Shown in pieces: positions 15,140 to 22,347 of a DNA stretch of 22,347 nucleotides. The stretch is from an uncultured Rhodocyclaceae bacterium (GTDB lineage: Bacteria; Pseudomonadota; Gammaproteobacteria; Burkholderiales; Rhodocyclaceae). The position numbers and the translations under genes were made by a program. The notes under the pieces are model-generated. The model was not told the origin of the DNA, made no database searches, and saw only the letters and a list, made by a program, of their open reading frames with translations. Numbering within the stretch: position 1 is the first letter of the stretch; the number at the start of each line of letters is the position of its first letter. Where the stretch lies: NCBI GenBank assembly GCA_937892345.1, contig CALAGF010000243.1, forward strand, positions 1 to 22,347, written 5' to 3'.

Positions 15140-15263
15140 TCGGCGGGGCTTGGGCATTTTCCCAAATCTAATTGCTGCGGCCTAAGCCGCGTGCTGTGCC
15201 ACTCTGTCAGTCAGATGGCGCCCCGCCGATTCCCCAACGTGTATTTCATCACTGGAGAATCGG
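15138..15263 (+). promoter_or_regulatory. Predicted four-way-junction RNA switch upstream of czcC
   Basis: P1: AATCGGCGGGGC (15138-15149) pairs perfectly with GCCCCGCCGATT (15220-15231). Inside are P2, TTGGG/CCCAA (15150-15154, 15161-15165); P3, GCGGC/GCCGC (15177-15181, 15186-15190); and P4, GCCA-c-TCTG/CAGATGGC (15198-15206, 15212-15219). P2 and P4 abut P1 directly. Alternative fold: CCGATTCCCC (15226-15235), which includes the P1 3' strand, pairs 9 of 10 with GGAGAATCGG (15254-15263), the czcC ribosome site up to its ATG. P1 and this sequestering stem exclude each other. The 5' strand of P1 starts in the czcI stop codon. The design fits a metal- or ribosome-controlled translational switch (inference). 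Confidence 0.6.
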
Positions 15264-16586
15264 ATGTACCCAAGAAATTTTGCTGTCACGTTGCTGCTCC
15301 GAACCTTGTTCGGATTCTCAGTGCTTGCCAGCACAAACCTATCGGCGCAGATGCAGGACGCGCTGTCTGTTGCGACGTTTGCACCTGCGCTCGCCAAGGA
15401 ACCATCTGGTTCCTTGACCCTATCGGCGGCGATTGATCTCGCGCTAACGTTCAACCCGGAATTATCTGCAGCCACGAACGAATTGCGTGCTGTCGAAGGG
15501 GCCGTAATCCAAGCTGGCATTTTGCCCAATCCGGAAATTTCGACTTCCGTTGAAGATACGCAGAATAAGGCCACGCGAACCACAACTATCCAGCTGAGCC
15601 AACGGATCGAGCTTGGTGGCAAGCGCTCCGCCCGAATTGCCTCTGCCGAGCGGGGCCGTGATGTAGCAGCAGCCGATCTGGCAGCGAAACGCCTTGACAT
15701 ACGCGCAACCGTGATCGGGGCCTTCTTCGATGTTCTGGTTGCTCAGGAGCGTATTCAACAGGCCGAGGACTTGCTCGGCCTGGCCCAACGCGCTAGCCAG
15801 GCGGCTTCACGACGCGTGACTGCCGGAAAAATATCGCCGGTTGAGGAAACAAAGGCCCGTGTGGCGGAAGCCTCGGCACGAGTGGAGTTGAATCAGGCAC
15901 AACGCGAACTGGTGTCGGCCCGAAAGCGTTTGGCCGCAAGTTGGGGAAGTTCGACGCCACGGTTCGAACAGGTCGAAGGGCGTACCGATTTGTTGCCGCC
16001 GGTCCGTTCCGCCGAAGAAATCACTCGCCGCTTGAACGCTTCTCCAGCACTTCTTCGAGCACGCCACGAAGCCGATCGCTTTTCTGCTATCGCCGACTTG
16101 GAGCGTTCTCGCCGGATTCCTGACGTCACCGTCAGCCTGGGAACCAAAAAGGCTGAAGAGCTTGGGCGCAACCAAACCATTGTGGGTATCTCAATTCCCT
16201 TCCCGATTTTCGACCGCAATCAGGGCAATGTGCTTGAGGCGCAGCGTCGAGCCGACAAGGCGCGGGACGAACTCAGTGCTACCGAGGTTCGCTTGAGTAC
16301 GGAGGTAGCACAAAACGAGGAGCGTCTAAAGGCGCTGGTTGTTGAAGCGCAAACCCTGCAAAGCGAAATCATGCCGGGCGCCCGTAGCGCCTATGACGCT
16401 GCCAGCAAAGGATTTGAACTGGGGAAATTCAGTTTTCTGGAGGTATTGGATGCTCAACGTACCTTCTTTCAGGCGAGAGCCCAATACCTGAGAAGTTTGT
16501 CTGACGCTCATCGGACCGCTGCCGAACTGGAGCGCGTCTTGGGCTCCATCGATTCAATGTCATCTGCAGTCCCCAGCCGTCCGTAG
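15264..16586 (+). CDS. czcC: Outer-membrane factor CzcC of the Czc efflux pump
   Basis: A 440-residue TolC-like outer-membrane channel subunit. It has an N-terminal signal peptide (about 1-28) and two repeats of the OEP family. Each has long coiled-coil helices: LTLSAAIDLALTFNPEL begins the first, and the second lies around 250-435, ending with the typical FSFLEVLDAQRTFFQARAQ segment. As a trimer it would form the exit duct that joins CzcB and CzcA. GGAG (15254-15257) lies 6 bases before ATG 15264, and is the site that the upstream RNA structure can occlude. czcB follows after 9 bases, with its ribosome site overlapping the czcC stop. Confidence 0.93.
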   Translation: MYPRNFAVTLLLRTLFGFSVLASTNLSAQMQDALSVATFAPALAKEPSGSLTLSAAIDLALTFNPELSAATNELRAVEGAVIQAGILPNPEISTSVEDTQNKATRTTTIQLSQRIELGGKRSARIASAERGRDVAAADLAAKRLDIRATVIGAFFDVLVAQERIQQAEDLLGLAQRASQAASRRVTAGKISPVEETKARVAEASARVELNQAQRELVSARKRLAASWGSSTPRFEQVEGRTDLLPPVRSAEEITRRLNASPALLRARHEADRFSAIADLERSRRIPDVTVSLGTKKAEELGRNQTIVGISIPFPIFDRNQGNVLEAQRRADKARDELSATEVRLSTEVAQNEERLKALVVEAQTLQSEIMPGARSAYDAASKGFELGKFSFLEVLDAQRTFFQARAQYLRSLSDAHRTAAELERVLGSIDSMSSAVPSRP

Positions 16587-16595
16587 GAGCACGTC

Positions 16596-18200
16596 GTGAA
16601 AATGAATTTCAACAAGAACACTTTCAATCTCACCAGAAAGCAAGGGATCGCCATTGCCGTGATTTTGGCGACAGGAATTGTCGCCGGCACTTGGATACTG
16701 GGGGGCAGTACTTCCCAACCTGCTGGAGAACAGCATGAACACGCCAGCCATGCAGAAGCCAAGGGGCATGCCGATGCCGAGCATCATGGCAGCAAAGCTG
16801 GCGATGGTCACGAGCATGCCAAAGAACATGGAGATGCAGAGCACCATGAGGATGAGCCCCAATCGGGGCCGCATGGTGGCAAGCTTTTTACCGAGGATGG
16901 TTTTGGTCTGGAATTGCTGTTGTCCGAAGATGGTGGTGAGCCAGGTTTCCGTGTCTGGTTGTTCCAGGAAGGAAAGCCGCTTGCACCAACTGCAGCAAAA
17001 GTCTCGATAACACTGACGCGACCGGGTGAAGAGAAGCAGGAAGTCCTTTTTTCAGCCGAGAAAGACTATCTGAAGAGTACCAGCCGAATTGCAGAGCCGC
17101 ATGTGTTCGAAGCTTCCATATCGGTGCTAATGGGAAACACCCCATTCCTGTTCATCGATACCCGGGAAGAAGGAAAAATCGAGCTAACGGACGAGCAAGT
17201 TAAAGCTGCTGCCATCGGTATCCAGAGGGCCACTCCCGCCAAAATCAAAACAGCGGCTCAGCTTCCCGGCGAAATCCGGTTTAACGAGGACCGTACCGCG
17301 CATGTCGTACCTCGTCTTGCCGGAGTCGTCGAGAGTGTTCCTGCCAATCTGGGACAAACGGTCAAGCGCGGTCAGATTCTGGCTGTGATCGCCAGCACTG
17401 GCCTTTCGGAACAACGCAGCGAACTTCTGGCAGCACAGAAACGCTTTTCGCTCGCCAAATCGACCTATGAGCGAGAGAAGAAGCTCTGGGAAGAAAAAAT
17501 CTCTGCCGAACAAGACTACCTGCAAGCCCAGCAAACTTTAAGGGAAGCCGAAATCGCCGTTGCCAACAGCCAGCAAAAGTTGATTGCGCTGGGTGCCGGT
17601 GCCACGGTTTCGGGCAGTCTCAATCGTTATGAAATCCGCGCACCTTTCGACGGCATGATCGTTGAGAAACACATCGCGCTTGGCGAGGCAGTCAAGGAAG
17701 ATGCCAGTATCTTCACGATTTCCGACTTGTCTTCCGTATGGGCGGAAATTGTCGTTCCTGCCAAGGATTTGAACGTCATCCGGGTTGGTGAAAAGGTCGT
17801 TGTCAAGGCAACTGCCTTCGACTCGAAAGCCGAAGGCAGCATCTCCTACGTGGGCGCATTGCTCGGGCAGGATACGCGCACGGCCAAAGCGCGGGTCACT
17901 TTGGCCAACCCGAAGATGGCTTGGCGTCCTGGATTGTTCGTAAATATCGAAGTCGTTTCCAGTGAAGCCGAAGTTCCAGTCAGCGTTCTAACCGAAGCTA
18001 TCCAGACGCTTGGTGACAAGAGCGTCGTTTTCATCAAGGTGCCTGACGGTTTCGTTGCACAACCGGTGACATTGGGCCGTTCGGATGGCAAATTCATCGA
18101 AGTGGTTAGTGGAATGAAAGCAGGAACCCCTTATGCAGCGTCAGGCAGCTTCGTCCTGAAGTCGGAACTCGGCAAGGGTAGCGCCGAGCACAGCCACTGA
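16596..18200 (+). CDS. czcB: Membrane fusion (periplasmic adaptor) protein CzcB
   Basis: A 534-residue adaptor that bridges CzcA and CzcC. It starts at GTG 16596, because AGGAG (16585-16589) is 6 bases away; the ATG at 16602 would be 12 away. A membrane anchor or signal helix (about 17-37) is followed by a His-rich stretch with 12 His between residues 47 and 93, suited to binding Zn/Co/Cd. Next come a ~100-residue N-terminal domain found in CzcB-type adaptors, a lipoyl/barrel-sandwich region split by a helical hairpin (EQRSELLAAQKRF … LQAQQTLREAEIAV), and beta-barrel and membrane-proximal domains. It may deliver periplasmic metal to CzcA. The gap to czcA is 16 bases. Confidence 0.94.
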   Translation: MKMNFNKNTFNLTRKQGIAIAVILATGIVAGTWILGGSTSQPAGEQHEHASHAEAKGHADAEHHGSKAGDGHEHAKEHGDAEHHEDEPQSGPHGGKLFTEDGFGLELLLSEDGGEPGFRVWLFQEGKPLAPTAAKVSITLTRPGEEKQEVLFSAEKDYLKSTSRIAEPHVFEASISVLMGNTPFLFIDTREEGKIELTDEQVKAAAIGIQRATPAKIKTAAQLPGEIRFNEDRTAHVVPRLAGVVESVPANLGQTVKRGQILAVIASTGLSEQRSELLAAQKRFSLAKSTYEREKKLWEEKISAEQDYLQAQQTLREAEIAVANSQQKLIALGAGATVSGSLNRYEIRAPFDGMIVEKHIALGEAVKEDASIFTISDLSSVWAEIVVPAKDLNVIRVGEKVVVKATAFDSKAEGSISYVGALLGQDTRTAKARVTLANPKMAWRPGLFVNIEVVSSEAEVPVSVLTEAIQTLGDKSVVFIKVPDGFVAQPVTLGRSDGKFIEVVSGMKAGTPYAASGSFVLKSELGKGSAEHSH

Positions 18201-18216
18201 GGCGAGGGAGAACAAC

Positions 18217-21200
18217 ATGTTTGAACGCATCATCCGCCTCGCCATCGAACACCGCTGGCTGGTCTTACTGGCCGTCCTCGGCATGGCCGGCTTGGGAGTC
18301 TATAACTACCAGCGCCTGCCGATTGACGCAGTACCCGATATCACGAATGTTCAAGTACAGATCAATACGGCAGCGCCGGGCTATTCACCGCTCGAAGTCG
18401 AGCAGCGCGTGACCTTTCCGGTCGAGACAGTCATGGCCGGCCTACCTCACCTGGAGCAGACCCGTTCCCTGTCGCGTTACGGCTTGTCGCAGGTTACGGT
18501 GATTTTCAAGGATGGAACGGATATCTATTTTGCCCGCCAACTGGTCAATCAGCGGATTCAGGAAGCCAAGGAAAAACTCCCTGCCGGAATAGCGCCGGCA
18601 ATGGGGCCCATCTCTACTGGCCTGGGTGAAATCTATCTCTGGACGGTAGAAGCAGAGGACGGCGCCAAAAAGCCGGATGGCACTCCCTATACACCGACTG
18701 ATTTGCGCGAAATACAAGATTGGATCATCAAGCCGCAACTGCGCAACGTGACAGGCGTGACTGAAATCAACTCGATTGGTGGCTTTGCCAAAGAGTATCA
18801 GGTAGCACCCAGCCCGGAAAAGCTGGCTTCCTACGGCCTGACACTTCAGGACGTGGTAATCGCCATCGACCGCAACAACAGCAACGTCGGCGCCGGTTAT
18901 ATCGAGAAGCGCGGCGAACAGTATCTGATTCGTGCTCCTGGCCAAGTGCGTAGCATCGAGGATATTCGTAACGTCATCCTGGGCAATGTCCAGGGCGTGC
19001 CGATCCGTATCCGCGACGTGGCCGATGTTGGCATCGGTCGCGAGCTACGTACTGGTGCCGCCACTGACAACGGGCGTGAAGTCGTTCTGGGTACCGTGTT
19101 CATGTTGATTGGCGAGAACAGTCGCACCGTCTCACGAGCGGTCGACCAGAAAATGGTCGAAATCAACCGCAATCTGCCGGAAGGCATCAAGGCAGTGACA
19201 GTCTATGACCGCACCGTCCTTGTGGACAAAGCGATCAATACCGTCAAGAAGAACCTTCTGGAAGGGGCGATCCTGGTCATCGTCATTCTGTTCCTGTTCC
19301 TCGGCAACATGCGGGCGGCTGTAATCACCGCCATGGTGATCCCGCTCTCCATGCTGTTTACCTTTTCGGGGATGGTGACCTACCAGATTAGTGCCAACCT
19401 GATGAGCCTCGGCGCTCTTGACTTCGGGATCATCATCGATGGTGCAGTCGTCATTGTGGAGAACTGTGTTCGCCGTTTGGCCCACGCCCAGGCACATCAC
19501 GGGCGACCATTGACCCGGACCGAGCGCTTCCACGAAGTCTTTGCCGCTTCGAAAGAGGCTCGCCGAGCGCTGCTATTCGGTCAGCTCATCATCATGATTG
19601 TCTATCTGCCGATCTTCGCGCTCACCGGCGTCGAAGGAAAAATGTTCCACCCTATGGCTTTCACCGTGGTCACCGCGCTCGTAGGTGCCATGATCCTCTC
19701 CGTCACCTTTATTCCCGCAGCAGTCGCACTGTTTATCGGTGAAAAGGTGGATGAAAAGGAAAACTTCCTGATGCGGGCAGCCAAGCGCTGGTATGAGCCC
19801 GTTCTGGCTGGTGTCATGGCGAACAAGCCGGTAGTCCTGGTCTTCACGACGGTGATGGTTCTTCTCTCTGGCTTGGTCGCTACGCGCATGGGGAGTGAGT
19901 TCGTACCGAGCCTGAATGAAGGCGACTTCGCGATTCAGGCACTGCGTATTCCAGGAACCAGTCTTTCGCAGTCAGTAGCCATGCAGCAACAGTTGGAAAA
20001 GGGGCTCAAGGCGGAGTATCCGGAAATCGACAGGATTTTCGCGAGAACGGGAACGGCCGAAATCGCCTCAGATCCGATGCCTCCCAATATTTCGGACGGC
20101 TACATCATGTTGAAACCTGAAGCGGAATGGCCGGAGCCACGGAAATCACGGGATGAACTGCTGACAGCTATCCAAAAGACCGTTGGAAGACTGCCGGGGA
20201 ATACCTATGAGTTTTCCCAGCCGATCCAGTTGCGTTTCAATGAGTTGATCTCAGGGGTACGCAGCGATGTTGCCATCAAAATATTTGGTGACGACATGGA
20301 TGTGATGAACGATACGGCCAGCAAGATTTCTGCTGTATTGGAGAAAATTCCGGGCGCTTCCGAGGTCAAGATAGAGCAGACGACGGGCTTACCTATGCTG
20401 ACCGTGAATATTGACCGGGAGAAAACGGCTCGATATGGACTCAATATTGGTGACGTTCAGGATGCAATTTCGACAGCGATTGGTGGTCGAGAGGCTGGAA
20501 CCATGTTTGAAGGTGACCGCCGCTTCGATATTGTCGTACGTTTGCCGGATAACCTGCGCTCGGATCTCGAATCGCTGAAGCGTTTGCCGATCGCTTTGCC
20601 CAAAGTAACGACAGGCAACGGGGGGGATGTACGTACGACTTATATTCCTCTTGGCGAAGTGGCCAGCCTGGAGATCGCTCCTGGACCGAACCAAGTCAGC
20701 CGGGAAAACGGTAAGCGTCGCGTGGTCGTCAGTGCGAACGTTCGAGGACGAGATATTGGCTCCTTCGTTGGCGAGGCGCAGACCCGTCTGTCCGAGGTCA
20801 AGATTCCGACCGGCTACTGGACAGCGTGGGGAGGCACCTTCGAACAACTGGAGTCGGCCTCCAACCGTCTCAAGATCGTAGTTCCTGTTGCCTTGCTGTT
20901 AGTCTTCACGCTGCTGTTCGCCATGTTCGGCAACGTGAAGGATGGGCTACTAGTGTTTACCGGCATTCCGTTCGCGTTGACGGGCGGTGTCGTTGCGCTT
21001 TGGCTGAGAGACATTCCGCTCTCGATTTCAGCCGGCATCGGTTTCATCGCCTTGTCCGGCGTGGCGGTGCTGAACGGTCTGGTGATGATTTCCTTCATCC
21101 GTAATTTGCGTGAAGAAGGACGTTCCCTTGATGACGCGATTCACGAAGGGGCGCTGACTCGATTGCGTCCTGTACTAATGACGGCATTGGTCGCCTCGCT

Positions 21201-21399
21201 CGGGTTTGTCCCTATGGCAATAGCAACAGGCACTGGAGCGGAAGTCCAACGCCCGCTTGCTACCGTGGTGATTGGCGGAATCCTGTCATCGACGGCGCTG
21301 ACGCTTCTCGTGTTGCCGCTGCTATACCGCCTTGCTCACGGCAAAGATGCCGATGAGGAGGACTTCACGAAATCAACAGACCAGCCATCTGAGGCCTAG
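18217..21399 (+). CDS. czcA: RND heavy-metal/proton antiporter CzcA
   Basis: A 1060-residue inner-membrane RND pump of the heavy-metal (HME) subfamily, near the ~1063 residues of Cupriavidus CzcA. Twelve membrane helices and two large periplasmic loops are expected. Helix 4 carries Asp402, Asp408 and Glu415 in DFGIIIDGAVVIVEN, the same residue numbers reported as the proton/cation relay in Cupriavidus CzcA; this DFG…DGAVVIVEN pattern marks the divalent (Zn/Co/Cd) HME-1 group rather than the monovalent Cu/Ag pumps. With CzcB and CzcC it exports metal from periplasm or cytosol out of the cell using the proton gradient. A GGGAG site lies before ATG 18217. No frameshift was seen. Confidence 0.96.
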   Translation: MFERIIRLAIEHRWLVLLAVLGMAGLGVYNYQRLPIDAVPDITNVQVQINTAAPGYSPLEVEQRVTFPVETVMAGLPHLEQTRSLSRYGLSQVTVIFKDGTDIYFARQLVNQRIQEAKEKLPAGIAPAMGPISTGLGEIYLWTVEAEDGAKKPDGTPYTPTDLREIQDWIIKPQLRNVTGVTEINSIGGFAKEYQVAPSPEKLASYGLTLQDVVIAIDRNNSNVGAGYIEKRGEQYLIRAPGQVRSIEDIRNVILGNVQGVPIRIRDVADVGIGRELRTGAATDNGREVVLGTVFMLIGENSRTVSRAVDQKMVEINRNLPEGIKAVTVYDRTVLVDKAINTVKKNLLEGAILVIVILFLFLGNMRAAVITAMVIPLSMLFTFSGMVTYQISANLMSLGALDFGIIIDGAVVIVENCVRRLAHAQAHHGRPLTRTERFHEVFAASKEARRALLFGQLIIMIVYLPIFALTGVEGKMFHPMAFTVVTALVGAMILSVTFIPAAVALFIGEKVDEKENFLMRAAKRWYEPVLAGVMANKPVVLVFTTVMVLLSGLVATRMGSEFVPSLNEGDFAIQALRIPGTSLSQSVAMQQQLEKGLKAEYPEIDRIFARTGTAEIASDPMPPNISDGYIMLKPEAEWPEPRKSRDELLTAIQKTVGRLPGNTYEFSQPIQLRFNELISGVRSDVAIKIFGDDMDVMNDTASKISAVLEKIPGASEVKIEQTTGLPMLTVNIDREKTARYGLNIGDVQDAISTAIGGREAGTMFEGDRRFDIVVRLPDNLRSDLESLKRLPIALPKVTTGNGGDVRTTYIPLGEVASLEIAPGPNQVSRENGKRRVVVSANVRGRDIGSFVGEAQTRLSEVKIPTGYWTAWGGTFEQLESASNRLKIVVPVALLLVFTLLFAMFGNVKDGLLVFTGIPFALTGGVVALWLRDIPLSISAGIGFIALSGVAVLNGLVMISFIRNLREEGRSLDDAIHEGALTRLRPVLMTALVASLGFVPMAIATGTGAEVQRPLATVVIGGILSSTALTLLVLPLLYRLAHGKDADEEDFTKSTDQPSEA

Positions 21400-21402
21400 C
21401 GT

Positions 21403-21480
21403 TTTCCGTTCGTGACCGGGGGCTTAATGCCCGATCGGCATAAGCCGTCGGTCACTCTTTCATCTACTCAACAACGGAGG
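21403..21480 (+). promoter_or_regulatory. Long hairpin and possible Shine-Dalgarno occlusion after czcA
   Basis: The arms 21412-21431 and 21437-21455 form a ~19-bp stem (GTGACCG … GGCTTA-TGCC with a mismatch and one bulged A) with loop CGATC. TCTTT follows, a weak terminator tail. Outside the hairpin, TTTCCGTT (21403-21410) can pair with AACGGAGG (21473-21480; six Watson-Crick and two wobble pairs), covering the zinc-ribbon gene's ribosome site. It may end or process the czcCBA mRNA, or limit translation of the next gene. Confidence 0.55.
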
Positions 21481-21485
21481 CTGTT

Positions 21486-21791
21486 ATGGGATTTTTTGAA
21501 AAACTATTGCGAGGAGTCGCCGGTTCGCATGGCGGAGATCATCATGGCCGTGATCGGAACAGCGGGCATCATGGCTGGGGAAATAGTTATCCCTCAAATT
21601 CAGCGCTCCCCACCAATAGCACTACCGGTGGCCGCCCATGCCCGAAGTGCGGCTCTGCGACCAATCTTGGGGGACGCTACTGCACCCAATGTGGCGCAGC
21701 CTTGGTGCCCGGCAATTGTGTGGACTGCAATGCGAACCTCGCCCCGGGCACTAAGTTTTGCCCGAATTGCGGCAAGGCGCAGCAGACCTGA
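21486..21791 (+). CDS. His-rich double zinc-ribbon protein
   Basis: A 101-residue cytoplasmic protein. A perfect GGAGG (21476-21480) lies 5 bases before the ATG. Residues 1-12 form an amphipathic helix (MGFFEKLLRGVAG). A Gly/His-rich stretch (HGGDHHGRDRNSGHHG, five His) leads to two zinc ribbons: CPKC … CTQC (Cys52, 55, 66, 69) and CVDC … CPNC (Cys78, 81, 92, 95). There is no signal peptide. Double zinc ribbons of this type are structural in many proteins. Its place directly after czcA suggests a cytosolic zinc buffer, chaperone or membrane-bound sensor for the Czc pump, but no activity can be read from the sequence. It may be co-transcribed with czcA, subject to the hairpin between them. Confidence 0.82.
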   Translation: MGFFEKLLRGVAGSHGGDHHGRDRNSGHHGWGNSYPSNSALPTNSTTGGRPCPKCGSATNLGGRYCTQCGAALVPGNCVDCNANLAPGTKFCPNCGKAQQT

Positions 21792-21809
21792 CCTTGGTGC
21801 CGTCATCTC

Positions 21810-21896
21810 ATGTTTGAACACTTGATCCACAGCCACCTTGAATTTCAGCTCCTCATGCTCACTCTGGGGCTGATGCTGACATTTCTGGCGCTTTAC
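21810..21896 (+). pseudogene. Possible truncated small membrane protein
   Basis: A frame starting at ATG 21810, 18 bases after the zinc-ribbon stop, codes MFEHLIHSHLEFQ and then a hydrophobic helix (LLMLTLGLMLTFLALYG). At about 21897 the sequence passes into what looks like the end of a Tn3 element, and the frame continues with an unlike tail to 21998. The gene is probably cut by that insertion. No good ribosome site is visible, so it may not be a real gene; I do not recognise it. Confidence 0.3.
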
Positions 21897-21934
21897 GGGG
21901 TTGTAAGCCGGAACCCCAGAAATTTCCGTCACCC
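21897..21934 (+). repeat. Candidate terminal inverted repeat of a second Tn3 element
   Basis: Reading inward from the left, the plus strand begins GGGG at 21897 and runs into the tnpA stop codon at 21929-21931, the position and 5' GGGG expected of a Tn3-family ~38-bp end. A nearby alternative end starts around 21908 (CCGGAACCCCAGAA), which resembles the Tn21/Tn1721 type. The partner end is outside the window, so the exact boundary and target duplication cannot be fixed. Confidence 0.4.
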
Positions 21935-22347
21935 AAGATCAAGCCCCGCCACGAGCACATCAAGGTCGATCATCCTGCCGTCGCTCTGGAAAGTGTAATG
22001 CCCGTTCAGCAAGATGTGCCGCCAGGCCGCTGGCGATATCTGGGTGATGAGTACGAGTGCCTTGGCGTTGCCGCTCGCCTCGTACTTCGTCAGCAGCCGC
22101 GACAGGATGGCCGAGTTGTAGAAGATGACCGTGTTCGCGATCAACCTGGCGCACTGGTTGCTAATTTCAATCTCGATGTCGGTGCGCCCGGTCAGCTCCT
22201 TCTTGCCGCCAACCTGGGCAATGGCCCCGCGTAGCTGGTGGTAGGACTCAATCCGGTTCTGTGAGCGGTGCACGTTGCGCTCCAGTTGGGGGTCGCGCAG
22301 GTAGCGCAGCGTGTAGATGCTGCGGATGAGCTTGTCGAACTCGAACA
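21929..22347 (-). CDS. tnpA: Tn3-family transposase, C-terminal part (runs off window)
   Basis: The last ~138 residues of a second Tn3 transposase; the frame is open to the window's right edge. It includes LRYLRDPQLERNVHRSQNRIESYHQLR, read in two parts, then the AIAQVGGKKELTG and IEISNQCARLIANTVIFYNS segments and the family-typical end TQISPAAWRHILLNGHY … LVAGLDLG. The upstream end is missing, so whether the gene is intact is unknown. The GTG at 22273 is an internal Val codon, not a start. It differs clearly from the TnpA at 1483-4485. Confidence 0.9.
   Translation of the reverse strand, partial: FEFDKLIRSIYTLRYLRDPQLERNVHRSQNRIESYHQLRGAIAQVGGKKELTGRTDIEIEISNQCARLIANTVIFYNSAILSRLLTKYEASGNAKALVLITQISPAAWRHILLNGHYTFQSDGRMIDLDVLVAGLDLG

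Noticed and set aside
15138..15231. tRNA gene or small mobile repeat as explanation of the cloverleaf
   Set aside because: The closing stem is 12 bp, arm sizes and loops do not fit a tRNA and there are no T-loop or CCA signals. No target-site duplication flanks the 12-bp repeats, so a miniature transposon is not supported either, though it is not fully excluded.
1..22347. CRISPR array, rRNA, tRNA or replication origin
   Set aside because: No regularly spaced repeats, RNA-gene signatures or iteron/DnaA-box clusters were noticed when reading both strands.

Overview
The window looks like part of a heavy-metal-resistance island in a moderately GC-rich proteobacterium. A betaproteobacterium is most likely: the CzcI/CzcC/CzcB/CzcA and CzcR/CzcS proteins and the CadR/CadA pair look most like those of Cupriavidus-type and Rhodocyclales-type bacteria. 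That host assignment is inference from protein flavour, not a search result. I cannot tell whether the island is on a chromosome or a plasmid.

Left part (1-9260), all on the minus strand. A 5'-truncated IS1182-family transposase (136-993) lies beside a Tn3-family unit. The unit reads, in transcription order: a cytoplasmic AAA+ ATPase with a C-terminal helix-turn-helix (8019-9191), a subtilisin-like (S8) protease with an intact catalytic set (5793-8018), a tyrosine recombinase (4492-5775) and a 1000-residue Tn3 transposase (1483-4485). Gene gaps are 0, 17 and 6 bases, so they look like one operon. A small Cys/His HNH-like protein (1075-1407) and a good intrinsic terminator (1031-1057) follow. 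A promoter overlapping a tandem 12-bp repeat lies just upstream of the ATPase gene. I could not find the terminal inverted repeats of this unit.

Middle and right (9297-21791): metal resistance. Divergent cadR and cadA encode a MerR-type sensor and a soft-metal P1B-ATPase, with a 19-bp-spacer MerR promoter between them. The two-component system czcR-czcS (minus strand) faces cadA and diverges from the efflux cluster. The plus-strand cluster is: a small exported protein (14282), czcI (14795), czcC, czcB, czcA, and a His-rich double-zinc-ribbon protein (21486). CzcCBA would form the trans-envelope RND pump, CzcI and the small exported protein are periplasmic accessories, CadA moves cytosolic metal to the periplasm, and CzcRS responds to periplasmic metal.

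Right edge: a short membrane-protein frame (from 21810) appears to be cut by a second, different Tn3-family element, whose tnpA 3' end enters from the right (21929-22347).

Most striking observation: the czcI-czcC intergenic region (15138-15263) can fold into a four-way junction closed by a perfect 12-bp stem. The 3' strand of that stem can instead pair with the czcC ribosome-binding site, right up to its start codon. This is the layout of a translational riboswitch or of ribosome-controlled attenuation. The czcI stop codon lies in the 5' strand of the stem. A second possible occlusion of a ribosome-binding site, with a long hairpin, lies between czcA and the zinc-ribbon gene.
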